Origin: Eubacteriales Family XIII. Incertae Sedis bacterium
Lineage (GTDB): Bacteria; Bacillota; Clostridia; Peptostreptococcales; Anaerovoracaceae
DNA length: 6,968 nt
NCBI GenBank assembly: GCA_031263335.1
Contig: JAISGB010000227.1
Location: 1-6,968, forward strand
Reading direction: 5' to 3'
Shown: piece by piece, positions 1 through 6,407 of the stretch
How positions within the stretch are numbered: the first letter of the stretch is position 1
Layout of the letters: each line of letters opens with the position of its first letter
Position numbers and translations under genes: made by a program
The notes under the pieces: generated by a model
Database searches by the model: none
What the model was told of the DNA's origin: nothing
The model's input: the letters and a program-made list of their open reading frames with translations, nothing else

Positions 1-522
1 GGCCCGGTCTGCGCCGCCGCCGTCGTCCTTCCCGCAGATATTGATGTCCTCGGGGTCGACGACTCCAAGAAACTTTCCGAGAAAAAGAGAGAATCGCTGT
101 ATGTGCTTATCACGGAGCGCGCGCTCGCGTGGGGCGTCGGCCTGACGGACAACGAACGCATAGATGAGATCAACATCCTGAACGCGACCAAGGAAGCCAT
201 GTTGGCCGCGCTCGTCCGAGCGGGTGAAATGTTGGGCGCGCGCATCGATCACATCCTCGTGGACGCCGTGAAGTTGCCGGAGTCCGGCATACCCGGTACC
301 GCCATCATCAAGGGAGACCAAAAGAGCGTATCCATCGCGGCGGCGTCCATCGTGGCCAAGGTCACGCGGGACAGGCTGATGATCCGCTTCGACGCCGTCT
401 ATCCCGGTTACGCGTTCGCGTCCAACAAGGGTTACGGTACGAAAGCCCATCTCGCGGGAATAGAAAAAATGGGCGTTACGCCCATTCACCGCCGAACTTT
501 TTTGACTCGAATCCACAATTGA
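1..522 (+). CDS. rnhB: Ribonuclease HII, 3' part (5' end outside window)
   Basis: Ribonuclease HII cuts the RNA strand of RNA-DNA hybrids and removes single ribonucleotides misincorporated into DNA; it is a cytoplasmic, metal-dependent enzyme. The frame is open from base 1 and gives 173 residues. It begins at GPVCAAAVVLP, so the N-terminal DEAGRG motif with the first Asp and the Glu of the active site lies just upstream of the window. Visible family signatures, by in-window residue, are DDSKKLSEKKRE (20-31), NILNATKEAM (58-67), LVDAVKLP (86-93, catalytic Asp88), IKGDQKSVSIAAASIVAKV (103-121), TRDR with catalytic Asp124, and the C-terminal block SNKGYGTKAH to PIHRRTF (141-167). The protein ends six residues after HRRTF, as in short RNase HII proteins. 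One oddity is Ala where the family usually has Gly after Asp88 (VDA for VDG). Family identity is very secure; whether the missing N-terminus is intact cannot be judged here. Confidence 0.96.
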   Translation, partial: GPVCAAAVVLPADIDVLGVDDSKKLSEKKRESLYVLITERALAWGVGLTDNERIDEINILNATKEAMLAALVRAGEMLGARIDHILVDAVKLPESGIPGTAIIKGDQKSVSIAAASIVAKVTRDRLMIRFDAVYPGYAFASNKGYGTKAHLAGIEKMGVTPIHRRTFLTRIHN

Positions 523-598
523 ACAATCGCTGATCCTCCGTTACTCCTCAAAATAATTAAATCAAAACTACGCAACGGTCGCGATAGTTACCTCTCCT

Positions 599-1924
599 TT
601 ATCCTCCGAAGAGGTTTCCGAAGGTGTCCCTTATCCACTGAACGTACGTACTTATGTCCAACATACCCCTGTTGCCGAGTATGCCCGTGACGACGGCGCC
701 GACGACCAAGATGGCTACGAGCAAAAAGACGAGTTTGTCGTTTCCGGTCTGTTGCTCCGCCGTCGCGACACCCCCATCGGGTGTGCTTGGCTCAAATGGT
801 TCAACCTTTTGTTTTTCGGCCTTCCCGAAGAACCCATATCTTCTTTTCCTTTCCCGCTTGTACGCCGGCGCGCGCTCCGCGTCGGTCTTTTGCGGGAATA
901 TTGCCGTCGCCGGCTGTTCCTCTTCCGGCTCAAACGCCTCTCGGATTTTCTGTTCGAGAATGGTGTCCGTGTCAAGCTCGACTTCGTCGCCTTTTCCGTC
1001 CGCGCGGCGAGCGATTTGATCGAACTTTTCCTCGAATGTCTGCTCCGCCCGTTGCTCCGCGTTAATCTCCTCCGTGATGGGTGCGAACTTGTCGGTGATG
1101 TCCTTCACCTGCGGCCTGTTTGAATCGAAGGAAATGCTGCCTCCGGCGCTGCGGGGACCGAACGTCTTATTGATCTCCCGCGAGAACGCCTCGTCGGCGG
1201 TCTCCGGCCGTGTATCCGTCTGTGTCCGAACGGAGGCGTCCGGCTCGGTCGCCGGCGCGACGATCGGGGCTTCCGCGATCGGTTCCGGCACAACGATCGG
1301 GGCTTCCGCGATCGGCCCCGATATAACGATCGGCGTTTCTGCGACGGGTTCCGGCGCAACGGTAGTGGCTTCCGCGATCGGTTCCCGGGATGTGAATGGC
1401 GAGACGATGGATTCGAGCGATCCGAACGGTGTCGCGAACAATCCTTCCGCGACGGCGTCGGGCGTCGCCGGGGCAATGATGGACTCCGTCGGCGCAACGA
1501 CGGGTTCCGCCGGCGCGACCGGCGCCGTAAAGTCGCCCACGAGTACGGGCGCCCCTTCGATCCGCGCGAACAGGGAATCGTCCGGTTCCGCCTCGGTTTC
1601 GGGTTTCGTTTCCGCGATCTCTGCTTTGGGCGTTTCGGCGACGGGAGGTTGGACGGGTATATTGTATCTGCGGAGGGCTTCGGCGACCTTCTTCTCCACC
1701 ATGAAGTCCAAGTATTTTTCTATATCGCTCAGCTTGATCTTTCCGTCCGCATCCACGAACGGCGCCGGCGCGTCCTCCGTTACCGGAAGGGTTTCGTCGC
1801 CCGTTTGCACTTTGTCCGCGTCCGGATCGTCCGCGTCGCCGATCCCGCCGAGACGGATCCCGTCGGTAAACAACGCTTCCCGAAATTGACGCCGCGCTTC
1901 TTCTTCAAAATTGCTGTCGACCAT
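599..1924 (-). CDS. Unrecognised acidic Pro/Ala-rich protein with 11-residue repeats and a C-terminal membrane anchor
   Basis: I do not recognise this 441-residue protein. No signal peptide is visible. Residues 1-120 are acidic and include a helical stretch (62-88). Residues 120-235 are low-complexity Pro/Ala/Val/Glu sequence containing four tandem 11-residue repeats (181-224, type [11 protein letters not shown]). Residues 240-350 are charged and mostly helical. A basic cluster (355-373, with [14 protein letters not shown]) precedes a hydrophobic helix at 397-417 ([20 protein letters not shown]), then a 24-residue amphipathic tail. By the positive-inside rule the bulk would be cytoplasmic with the tail outside, like a tail-anchored protein. 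The start is supported by a GAGGTG ribosome binding site eight bases upstream and a near-consensus promoter. The gene converges on rnhB and diverges from the chemoreceptor operon. An envelope scaffold or regulator is conceivable, but nothing shows a function. Overlapping plus-strand frames lack such signals. Confidence 0.85.
   Translation of the reverse strand: MVDSNFEEEARRQFREALFTDGIRLGGIGDADDPDADKVQTGDETLPVTEDAPAPFVDADGKIKLSDIEKYLDFMVEKKVAEALRRYNIPVQPPVAETPKAEIAETKPETEAEPDDSLFARIEGAPVLVGDFTAPVAPAEPVVAPTESIIAPATPDAVAEGLFATPFGSLESIVSPFTSREPIAEATTVAPEPVAETPIVISGPIAEAPIVVPEPIAEAPIVAPATEPDASVRTQTDTRPETADEAFSREINKTFGPRSAGGSISFDSNRPQVKDITDKFAPITEEINAEQRAEQTFEEKFDQIARRADGKGDEVELDTDTILEQKIREAFEPEEEQPATAIFPQKTDAERAPAYKRERKRRYGFFGKAEKQKVEPFEPSTPDGGVATAEQQTGNDKLVFLLVAILVVGAVVTGILGNRGMLDISTYVQWIRDTFGNLFGG
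1253..1384 (-). repeat. Four tandem 33-bp coding repeats
   Basis: Four consecutive 33-bp units inside the 441-residue protein gene encode [33 protein letters not shown] and [11 protein letters not shown] (residues 181-224). On the plus strand the units carry the recurrent words ACGATCGGGGCTTCCGCGATCGG. All units are exactly 11 codons, so gain or loss of a unit keeps the frame. Repeats of this kind usually form extended spacers and vary in number between strains; that variation is an inference here. Confidence 0.9.
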
Positions 1925-1960
1925 CTATAATACACCTCGATCAAATCCAACTTTATTTAA

Positions 1961-1989
1961 ATGATATCAATACGTGGGCGGAATGTCAA
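1961..1989 (-). promoter_or_regulatory. Sigma-A-type promoter of the 441-residue protein gene
   Basis: Read on the minus strand there is a perfect -35 box TTGACA (1984-1989), a 17-base spacer and a -10 box TATCAT (1961-1966, five of six matches). Transcription would start near 1954, about 30 bases ahead of the ATG at 1924, and the transcript carries GAGGTG (1933-1938) as its ribosome binding site. Confidence 0.75.
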
Positions 1990-1995
1990 ACGCTC

Positions 1996-2024
1996 TTGCA
2001 ATCAGAATATTCGTACTATATAAT
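1996..2024 (+). promoter_or_regulatory. Sigma-A-type promoter of the chemoreceptor operon
   Basis: A -35-like TTGCAA (1996-2001, four of six matches) is followed by a 17-base spacer and a perfect TATAAT -10 box (2019-2024). The predicted start near 2031 leaves a leader of about 80 bases before the TTG start codon at 2113. Its -35 box lies only six bases from that of the opposing promoter, so one regulator bound here could affect both directions. Confidence 0.72.
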
Positions 2025-2101
2025 CAAACCAAGCCCCGGTGCGTTTTTCCTTGTCGAGCGCCGGGAACTATACGCTTTGTTTGCGCCAAATGCACAAAAT
2101 C

Positions 2102-2108
2102 GGAGGTG
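2102..2108 (+). promoter_or_regulatory. Ribosome binding site that fixes a TTG start
   Basis: GGAGGTG sits six bases (counted from GGAGG) before the TTG at 2113. The reading frame is open further upstream to 1996, but that extension overlaps the promoter and has no ribosome binding site, so this site decides the start of the chemoreceptor. Confidence 0.85.
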
Positions 2109-2112
2109 TACG

Positions 2113-3531
2113 TTGTCAAAAGTTAAGAGAACAAAAATAGGGACGCAGGTGCGCTTGACGTTTTTGATCCTTGCCGTGCTGACCGTAATTGTAGGTCTGT
2201 TGGGCATATTTTTCATATATTATAACGCGTTTGGCGATCTGCATTATCGGCGGTTCTTGGTCTCTTGCATCGTGTTGGTTGCGGTGATGATCGTCGGTTT
2301 CATTGTGGCGGGGGTTGTCACATCCCGTCTGATCGAGCTTATCCTGCGCCCCGTGTCGGATATCACGAGTGTGGCTCTGCAGGCGGGGAACACGGGGAAT
2401 TTCAATTTTTCGGAGAATTTGATCTCTCGTGTTCGCGCGCGAGGCAAATACACCGATGAGCTTGGCGAATTGGCCTCCGCTTTCGAAAAGATGATGGACG
2501 ACATCATCTCGAAGGTGGCGACGCTTGAGGTGATAGCGACGGGCAATCTCACGGTGCGGGCTACGCTTACGGGGGAGGACGATACCCTCGGGAACGCGGT
2601 CAACGCCGTTGTGAACAACCTCAACGAGATGGTTCGTGAGATTCGGACGGCGATGGGCCAACTCAGCGTCAGCGCCAATCAACTCTCTTCGGGCGCGCAG
2701 ACCTTGGCGCAATCCACCGCAGAGCAGTCTGCGGCCGTCGAGGAACTGCTCGCCGGTGTGGGGGATATCGCGGGACAGGCGGAGGAAAACGCCCGCAGAT
2801 CGCAACGCGCCACGGAATTGGCCGGAAATATCAGGAACAGCGCCGAAGAGGGTCGGGAACAGATGGTTCGCATGACCCACGCGATGGATGACATCAACTC
2901 GGCCAGCCAGTCCATCAGTTCCGTGATGAAGGCCATCGACGACATCGCGTTCCAGACCAATATCCTGTCCCTGAACGCGGCGGTTGAGGCCGCCCGCGCC
3001 GGACAGCACGGGAAGGGGTTTGCCGTCGTCGCCGACGAGGTGCGGAACCTCGCGACCAAGAGCGCCGCGGCGGCCAAGGACAGCAACGACATGATCGCCA
3101 ACACGCTGAGCAAATCCAAGCTCGGATCCGTCATCGTGAAGGATACGTCCGATTATCTGAACACCATCGTCCGGGGCATCAACGACAGTACGTCGGTGGT
3201 AAACGAGATCGCGCGCGCCACCTCGGATCAGAGCGTCGCCATCGACGAGATCAACAAGGGTATCACACAGCTCACAAACGTGGTTTATCAGAACAGCGCC
3301 ACAGCGGAACAGAGCGCCGCCGCCAGCGATGAGATGACCACGCAGGCTGATATGCTCATCAAGATGGTGGATCGCTTTATCGTCGAGGACGAACGGCCGA
3401 TCGCGGGCATCGTCCCCGGCGTCGCCGCAGGATACGCCGTTCCGCAAAATGTTCGCCCAAGCGACGTCGCGCCGACGGAAGCCGTCGCCCCGCAGGGATA
3501 TGACGGCGCGGACGACGACTCGAAATATTAA
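2113..3531 (+). CDS. Methyl-accepting chemotaxis protein with minimal extracellular loop
   Basis: A 472-residue chemoreceptor that would signal to the CheA/CheW complex to bias motility. Two membrane helices (about 14-37 and 48-70) are joined by only some ten residues, so there is no classical periplasmic or extracellular ligand domain; sensing would be through the membrane, the cytoplasmic side, or a partner. A HAMP domain follows (about 71-125, conserved Pro80, DELGEL at 115-120) with a longer connector than usual. A second HAMP-like unit (about 133-176, [20 protein letters not shown]) comes next. The signalling domain spans about 180-425, with the highly conserved tip 275-318 containing [23 protein letters not shown] and [13 protein letters not shown]. 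The tail (426-472) is Pro- and Asp-rich, with no NWETF-type CheR-docking pentapeptide. Translation starts at TTG behind GGAGGTG. It is first in a probable operon, with the next gene 20 bases downstream. Family is certain; the ligand is unknown. Confidence 0.95.
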   Translation: MSKVKRTKIGTQVRLTFLILAVLTVIVGLLGIFFIYYNAFGDLHYRRFLVSCIVLVAVMIVGFIVAGVVTSRLIELILRPVSDITSVALQAGNTGNFNFSENLISRVRARGKYTDELGELASAFEKMMDDIISKVATLEVIATGNLTVRATLTGEDDTLGNAVNAVVNNLNEMVREIRTAMGQLSVSANQLSSGAQTLAQSTAEQSAAVEELLAGVGDIAGQAEENARRSQRATELAGNIRNSAEEGREQMVRMTHAMDDINSASQSISSVMKAIDDIAFQTNILSLNAAVEAARAGQHGKGFAVVADEVRNLATKSAAAAKDSNDMIANTLSKSKLGSVIVKDTSDYLNTIVRGINDSTSVVNEIARATSDQSVAIDEINKGITQLTNVVYQNSATAEQSAAASDEMTTQADMLIKMVDRFIVEDERPIAGIVPGVAAGYAVPQNVRPSDVAPTEAVAPQGYDGADDDSKY

Positions 3532-3551
3532 CGCATACTTAAGGAAGGGAT

Positions 3552-4817
3552 ATGGGAACACTCAAGTCCGGACTGAAAGTCCTGCTCGTGATCATCATCG
3601 CGATCATCGTTGTCTTTGGCGGTTATGTTCTCTATCTTCAGTTGAATTACGAACGCATTGCGGATCATCTCGAGTTGGGCGTCGATTACCTCTCCGTCCC
3701 GACGCCGGCTTCGTCCGACACCCCGGGGAATCCCGCCGGCGACGCGCCCTCGGAAGTTACCGCCCTTGTGCGTCATACCTTTGAGACGAACACCAAGTAT
3801 ACGGCCTTTACCTTCAACATCGGGTTCGGCGCCTATGATCACGACTTTTCATTTTTCATGGACAAGGGGGCGATGAATGACGGTACGAAAACCGTCGGCG
3901 CGATGAGCCGCGCTGCGAGCGAGGAGGCTGCGGAGCGAAATACGGACGCCGTGATTCGCCGAGCGTTGGACGAGGATCCCGACATTGCGCTGTTCCAGGA
4001 GGTGGATGTGGCCGCCGATCGCAGTTACAATGTGGATCAACGGAAGCGGATCGTCGATGCGTTTTCGGCGGATTTCCTCGCGTCCGAGGGGGGGTCGAAT
4101 CTGCTCTCTTGGACATACGCGACCAATTTCCACACCGCCTATCTGCTTTACCCTCCCACGAAACCCATCGGATATATCAAGGATTCCGGCCTTCTCACGA
4201 TCAGCAAATATCGGATAGAAGGCGCCGTACGCCGGAGTTTTCCGGTCAGCAACGCCTTTCCGACAAAGTTCTTCGATCTGGATCGCTGTTTTACCGTGAA
4301 CCGCTTGGCCGTCGTGGCCGACGCCCCCGCGCAGGGCGAGGCGGCCCCGGGGGAAGCGGCGAAGGCGATCATCGGCGAATTGGTGCTGATCAATGTCCAC
4401 ACCTCCGCCTATGACAAGGGCGGCAAGATACGCGAGGCGCAGATGGCGTTGCTCGGGGATCTGGTTTCAAAGGAATACGCCGCGGGGAATTGGGTGATCG
4501 TTGGCGGGGATTTCAATCACGCGCTCGGCGGTTCCATCGACGCGTTTATGGGGCAAATGGAACGTCCGCCATGGGCGCAGCCCTTCGATGAAGCGATGGT
4601 TCCGGAGGGCTTCACGATGCTGGTCGCGGACAACGCGGACAAGGTCGCGACGGATCGGGACAGCAGCATTCCCTATGTCGAAGGCGTCAACTACCAAGTC
4701 ACGGTGGATGGGTTCATGGTGTCGGACAACGTGGAGGCCGTCACACACAACATCGACACGGATTACGAAGGTTCGGATCACAATCCCGTCCGCATGGAGT
4801 TCATTCTTCGCCGATAA
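3552..4817 (+). CDS. Membrane-anchored endonuclease/exonuclease/phosphatase (EEP) family protein
   Basis: A 421-residue protein of the DNase I/sphingomyelinase/inositol-phosphatase (EEP) superfamily. One N-terminal helix (about 8-29) with Lys5 and Lys9 before it should leave the catalytic domain outside the membrane. A 45-residue Pro-rich linker precedes the fold. All expected active-site motifs are present: Asn89 (TFNIGFGAY), Glu150 (ALFQEVD), Asn281 and His283 (INVHTSAYD), Asp320 and Asn322 (GGDFNHALG), Asp386 (VDGFMVS) and Asp409-His410 (GSDHNPV). It is therefore probably an active, Mg-dependent phosphodiesterase or phosphatase, with substrate (DNA, phospholipid, sugar phosphate) unknown. 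Anchored proteins of this layout, with NIGFGAY and FFMDKG blocks, occur in Bacillota to my knowledge. The ATG has AAGGAAGGG (3541-3549) just upstream. Only 20 bases separate it from the chemoreceptor, so co-transcription is likely. No clear terminator follows. Confidence 0.92.
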   Translation: MGTLKSGLKVLLVIIIAIIVVFGGYVLYLQLNYERIADHLELGVDYLSVPTPASSDTPGNPAGDAPSEVTALVRHTFETNTKYTAFTFNIGFGAYDHDFSFFMDKGAMNDGTKTVGAMSRAASEEAAERNTDAVIRRALDEDPDIALFQEVDVAADRSYNVDQRKRIVDAFSADFLASEGGSNLLSWTYATNFHTAYLLYPPTKPIGYIKDSGLLTISKYRIEGAVRRSFPVSNAFPTKFFDLDRCFTVNRLAVVADAPAQGEAAPGEAAKAIIGELVLINVHTSAYDKGGKIREAQMALLGDLVSKEYAAGNWVIVGGDFNHALGGSIDAFMGQMERPPWAQPFDEAMVPEGFTMLVADNADKVATDRDSSIPYVEGVNYQVTVDGFMVSDNVEAVTHNIDTDYEGSDHNPVRMEFILRR

Positions 4818-4864
4818 TAAAATGGCGTGACCGTCGAGTAGTTATCTTTAAAGTTGTCGGAGCC

Positions 4865-4894
4865 TTGAATATATGGCGTCGCCCGTGATAAAAT
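4865..4894 (+). promoter_or_regulatory. Probable promoter of the D,D-carboxypeptidase gene
   Basis: TTGAAT (4865-4870, four of six matches to the -35 consensus), an 18-base spacer, then TAAAAT (4889-4894, five of six matches to -10). The predicted start near 4901 would put the inverted repeat at 4915-4950 at the 5' end of the transcript. It is weaker than the promoters at 1961-2024 but the best candidate in the spacer. Confidence 0.45.
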
Positions 4895-4914
4895 GAATTG
4901 ACCTGTTATCCCGA

Positions 4915-4950
4915 CGTGTTGACGCGTCGGTTCGATGGCGCGTCAACACG
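4915..4950. repeat. Perfect 12-bp inverted repeat in the carboxypeptidase leader
   Basis: CGTGTTGACGCG (4915-4926) is repeated exactly inverted as CGCGTCAACACG (4939-4950) around a 12-base loop. In RNA the stem could grow by three more pairs (U-G, C-G, G-U). Two 8-bp palindromes, GACGCGTC (4921-4928) and CACGCGTG (4947-4954), lie inside or overlap it. No T-run follows on either strand, so it is not a normal intrinsic terminator. Its place just downstream of the probable promoter fits an operator for a dimeric repressor, or a leader hairpin protecting or regulating the mRNA. Confidence 0.85.
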
Positions 4951-4988
4951 CGTGATCGGGCGCGGGTTTGTTTGGAGCCGGTTTTCGC

Positions 4989-4993
4989 GGGAG
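4989..4993 (+). promoter_or_regulatory. Candidate ribosome binding site for the carboxypeptidase
   Basis: GGGAG lies nine bases before an in-frame TTG at 5003. The alternative in-frame ATG at 5048 has only weak purine-rich sequence upstream (AGAAG at 5036-5040, or AGAGGA at 5025-5030 which is 17 bases away). This tips the choice to TTG 5003, but only modestly. Confidence 0.45.
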
Positions 4994-5002
4994 AGCGCCG
5001 CA

Positions 5003-6136
5003 TTGGATTTTTCGGAAGTCAACAAGAGGAAATACAGAAGAAAAGCGATGCGGCGGCGGCGGGAAGGCATACAGGCCGCGCTCATACTGTTCGTTGCGAT
5101 CGCCCTGATCTTTACCGCGCTCAAGGTGAGTGACACCTTTCGGGAGCACAGAATCGACGAGGCGATCGAGCAGGCGAAGGATTCCGCCGAGGAAACGGCC
5201 GTCAGCGTACAGGCTTCCGTCAATTTGTCGGCGCCGCTTCACAGCGCGTATTATATCCTGCTCCGTCTGCCGCAGGAAAGCGACGGCTTTGAGGGAATGG
5301 GTTCTTGGACGGATCTGCCCTCCCGATCCGGGGATATGCAGGAGAAGCCCTATCTGCACAACCAGATCCTGATGGAAAAGAATCCGGCCGAACGGATCTA
5401 CCCGGCGTCGATGACAAAGATTCTGGCCGCCATCACCGTCCTTGAGAATATCTCGGATCCGGACAAGACGATCACCCTCGTCGATGGGGATTTTCGTTAT
5501 TATTATGCGGATGGCGCGACCATCGCGGGATATCGGGCGGGGGATCGCGTGAGCCTGACGGATCTGCTCTACGGACTCATGCTTCCGTCGGGATCCGAAT
5601 GCGCCTCGGCCTTGGCGAAGGAAACCGCGGGCGACGCAGACGCGTTCGTCGCGCTCATGAACGCGAAGGCGGCGGAGATCGGCATGACGTCGTCACACTT
5701 CACGAATCCCGTCGGGCTTCACAGCGAGGAAAACTATTCGACCGTGTCCGACATCGCCCTCCTCTTGGACTATGCCCTGCGGAACCGTGTATTTTCCGAC
5801 ATATTTACGTCGCCCCGGCACACCGCCGCGCCTTCCGCCGCCCATCCGAACGGATTGGAAATGAAAAACAATATCTTCCCGGAGCCGGAGGCCGAAGGGG
5901 AGGCGCAGACGTCGGGGGCGGCCGTCGGGGCCGAAGCGGATACAGGGGCCGTCTTGGGCGGCAAGACCGGCTTTGTCGATGAATCGGGACAATGCCTCGC
6001 GAGCTTGCTTTCAAAGGGAGGCGTACGGTTTGTCCTTGTCACCGCCGCCGCCATGCCCGAGGATTCGCGGCGACAGACTTTGCATGTGGATGATATGCGG
6101 ACGGTATTGGGCGCAATCAAAGTCGAACAGTTGTAA
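5003..6136 (+). CDS. Serine-type D-alanyl-D-alanine carboxypeptidase (peptidase S11), N-terminally anchored
   Basis: Removes the terminal D-Ala from peptidoglycan pentapeptides, limiting cross-linking; it acts on the outer face of the membrane. From TTG 5003 it has 377 residues. If ATG 5048 is used it has 362, and the following numbers count from that ATG. A very basic start (MRRRRE) precedes a membrane helix at 9-26. The catalytic Ser121-x-x-Lys124 is in YPASMTKILAAITVLE, the second motif is Ser181-Gly-Ser183 (LMLPSGSECASALA) and the third is Lys306-Thr-Gly (LGGKTGFVDESG). Further family blocks are GYRAGDRVSLTDLLYG and NPVGLHSEENYSTVSD. Ser183 replaces the usual Asn of SxN. An Ala/Glu/Gly-rich insert (278-302) precedes KTG. 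The protein ends about 55 residues after KTG, so the PBP5-type C-terminal domain and amphipathic anchor are absent; the N-terminal helix anchors it. It appears monocistronic. The stop codon abuts the fold-back element. Confidence 0.93.
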   Translation: MDFSEVNKRKYRRKAMRRRREGIQAALILFVAIALIFTALKVSDTFREHRIDEAIEQAKDSAEETAVSVQASVNLSAPLHSAYYILLRLPQESDGFEGMGSWTDLPSRSGDMQEKPYLHNQILMEKNPAERIYPASMTKILAAITVLENISDPDKTITLVDGDFRYYYADGATIAGYRAGDRVSLTDLLYGLMLPSGSECASALAKETAGDADAFVALMNAKAAEIGMTSSHFTNPVGLHSEENYSTVSDIALLLDYALRNRVFSDIFTSPRHTAAPSAAHPNGLEMKNNIFPEPEAEGEAQTSGAAVGAEADTGAVLGGKTGFVDESGQCLASLLSKGGVRFVLVTAAAMPEDSRRQTLHVDDMRTVLGAIKVEQL

Positions 6137-6278
6137 CTATTCAGACATGCTTGTCTTTTTTCCGCATAGCACGCACTTTTACACAGAACCCGTGCTCACG
6201 TACCTCGAAGTACGCTCCGCGCGGAACCTGTGCAAAAGCACGCACTCTGCGAAAAAAATCCTGCGCATGTCTGAATAG
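6137..6278. repeat. 142-bp fold-back element with 14-bp terminal inverted repeats (MITE-like)
   Basis: The ends are perfect inverted repeats, CTATTCAGACATGC (6137-6150) and GCATGTCTGAATAG (6265-6278), and the whole interval folds on itself. T6 (6156-6161) plus CGCA (6163-6166) pairs with TGCG plus A7 (6248-6258). CTTTTACACAG (6176-6186) pairs with CTGTGCAAAAG (6228-6238) with one mismatch. CCGTGC (6190-6195) pairs with GCGCGG (6219-6224) with one G-U pair. The apex is CGTACCTC/GAAGTACG (6199-6214). TAA flanks both sides (6134-6136, which is the carboxypeptidase stop, and 6279-6281), as a 3-bp target duplication would. It has no coding capacity of its own. It could be a miniature inverted-repeat transposable element, or a large structured 3' end or terminator. 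The structure is plain; its mobility is inferred. Confidence 0.85.
6143..6161 (+). terminator. Weak terminator-like hairpin after the carboxypeptidase
   Basis: AGACA (6143-6147), a four-base loop and TGTCT (6152-6156) form a five-pair stem running into a six-T run (6156-6161). With only two G-C pairs it would be a weak intrinsic terminator by itself. It lies in the left arm of the fold-back element, so it competes with the larger pairing. Confidence 0.3.
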
Positions 6279-6303
6279 TAATGAATAGTTTTGATGTAGT
6301 TGC

Positions 6304-6332
6304 TTGACGGTTGGCGGAAATTCCGGTAAATT
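6304..6332 (+). promoter_or_regulatory. Probable promoter of the ABC transporter gene
   Basis: TTGACG (6304-6309, five of six matches), a 17-base spacer and TAAATT (6327-6332, four of six matches). Transcription would start near 6339, giving a leader of about 110 bases that contains the stem-loop and T-run at 6375-6407. Confidence 0.5.
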
Positions 6333-6374
6333 TAGAAACGGTCGTTGAAAACCCATCGGGAAGAAAACGCCGGG

Positions 6375-6407
6375 ACGGATGCGGCGCTTGAGCGCGTCCG
6401 TATTTTT
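6375..6407 (+). terminator. Intrinsic terminator in the leader of the ABC transporter gene
   Basis: ACGGATGCG (6375-6383) pairs with CGCGTCCGT (6393-6401) to give nine pairs (one G-U) around a nine-base loop, followed by A and five Ts (6403-6407). It lies between the probable promoter (6304-6332) and the ATG at 6448. It may therefore be an attenuator controlling the transporter, or simply the end of transcription from the carboxypeptidase gene with a separate start downstream. Confidence 0.7.

Noticed and set aside
523..598. Terminator between the convergent rnhB and 441-residue protein genes
   Set aside because: Searched by eye on both strands; only short, weak complementarity (GGT/ACC around 577-592) and no stem followed by a T-run.
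1074..1889. 271-residue plus-strand open frame rich in Ala, Ser and Gly
   Set aside because: Antisense to the 441-residue protein gene; its repeats simply mirror the 33-bp coding repeats. The minus-strand frame has the ribosome binding site, promoter and membrane helix.
1996..2112. N-terminal extension of the chemoreceptor from TTG 1996
   Set aside because: It overlaps the TATAAT promoter, lacks a ribosome binding site, and the TTG at 2113 has GGAGGTG at ideal spacing.
2116..3561. 481-residue minus-strand open frame opposite the chemoreceptor
   Set aside because: It is fully antisense to a gene with clear chemoreceptor motifs, has an Arg/His/Asp-biased composition typical of a complementary-strand shadow, and resembles no family.
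4915..4950. Intrinsic terminator for the EEP gene
   Set aside because: The stem is strong but no T-run follows on either strand, and it lies downstream of the probable next promoter.
4898..5002. N-terminal extension of the carboxypeptidase from TTG 4898
   Set aside because: It would translate through the inverted repeat from the predicted transcript start with no ribosome binding site; the signal-anchor helix lies entirely downstream.
6137..6278. CRISPR repeat or tRNA-like structure
   Set aside because: There is one palindromic unit, not spaced repeats, and no cloverleaf or CCA-end features.
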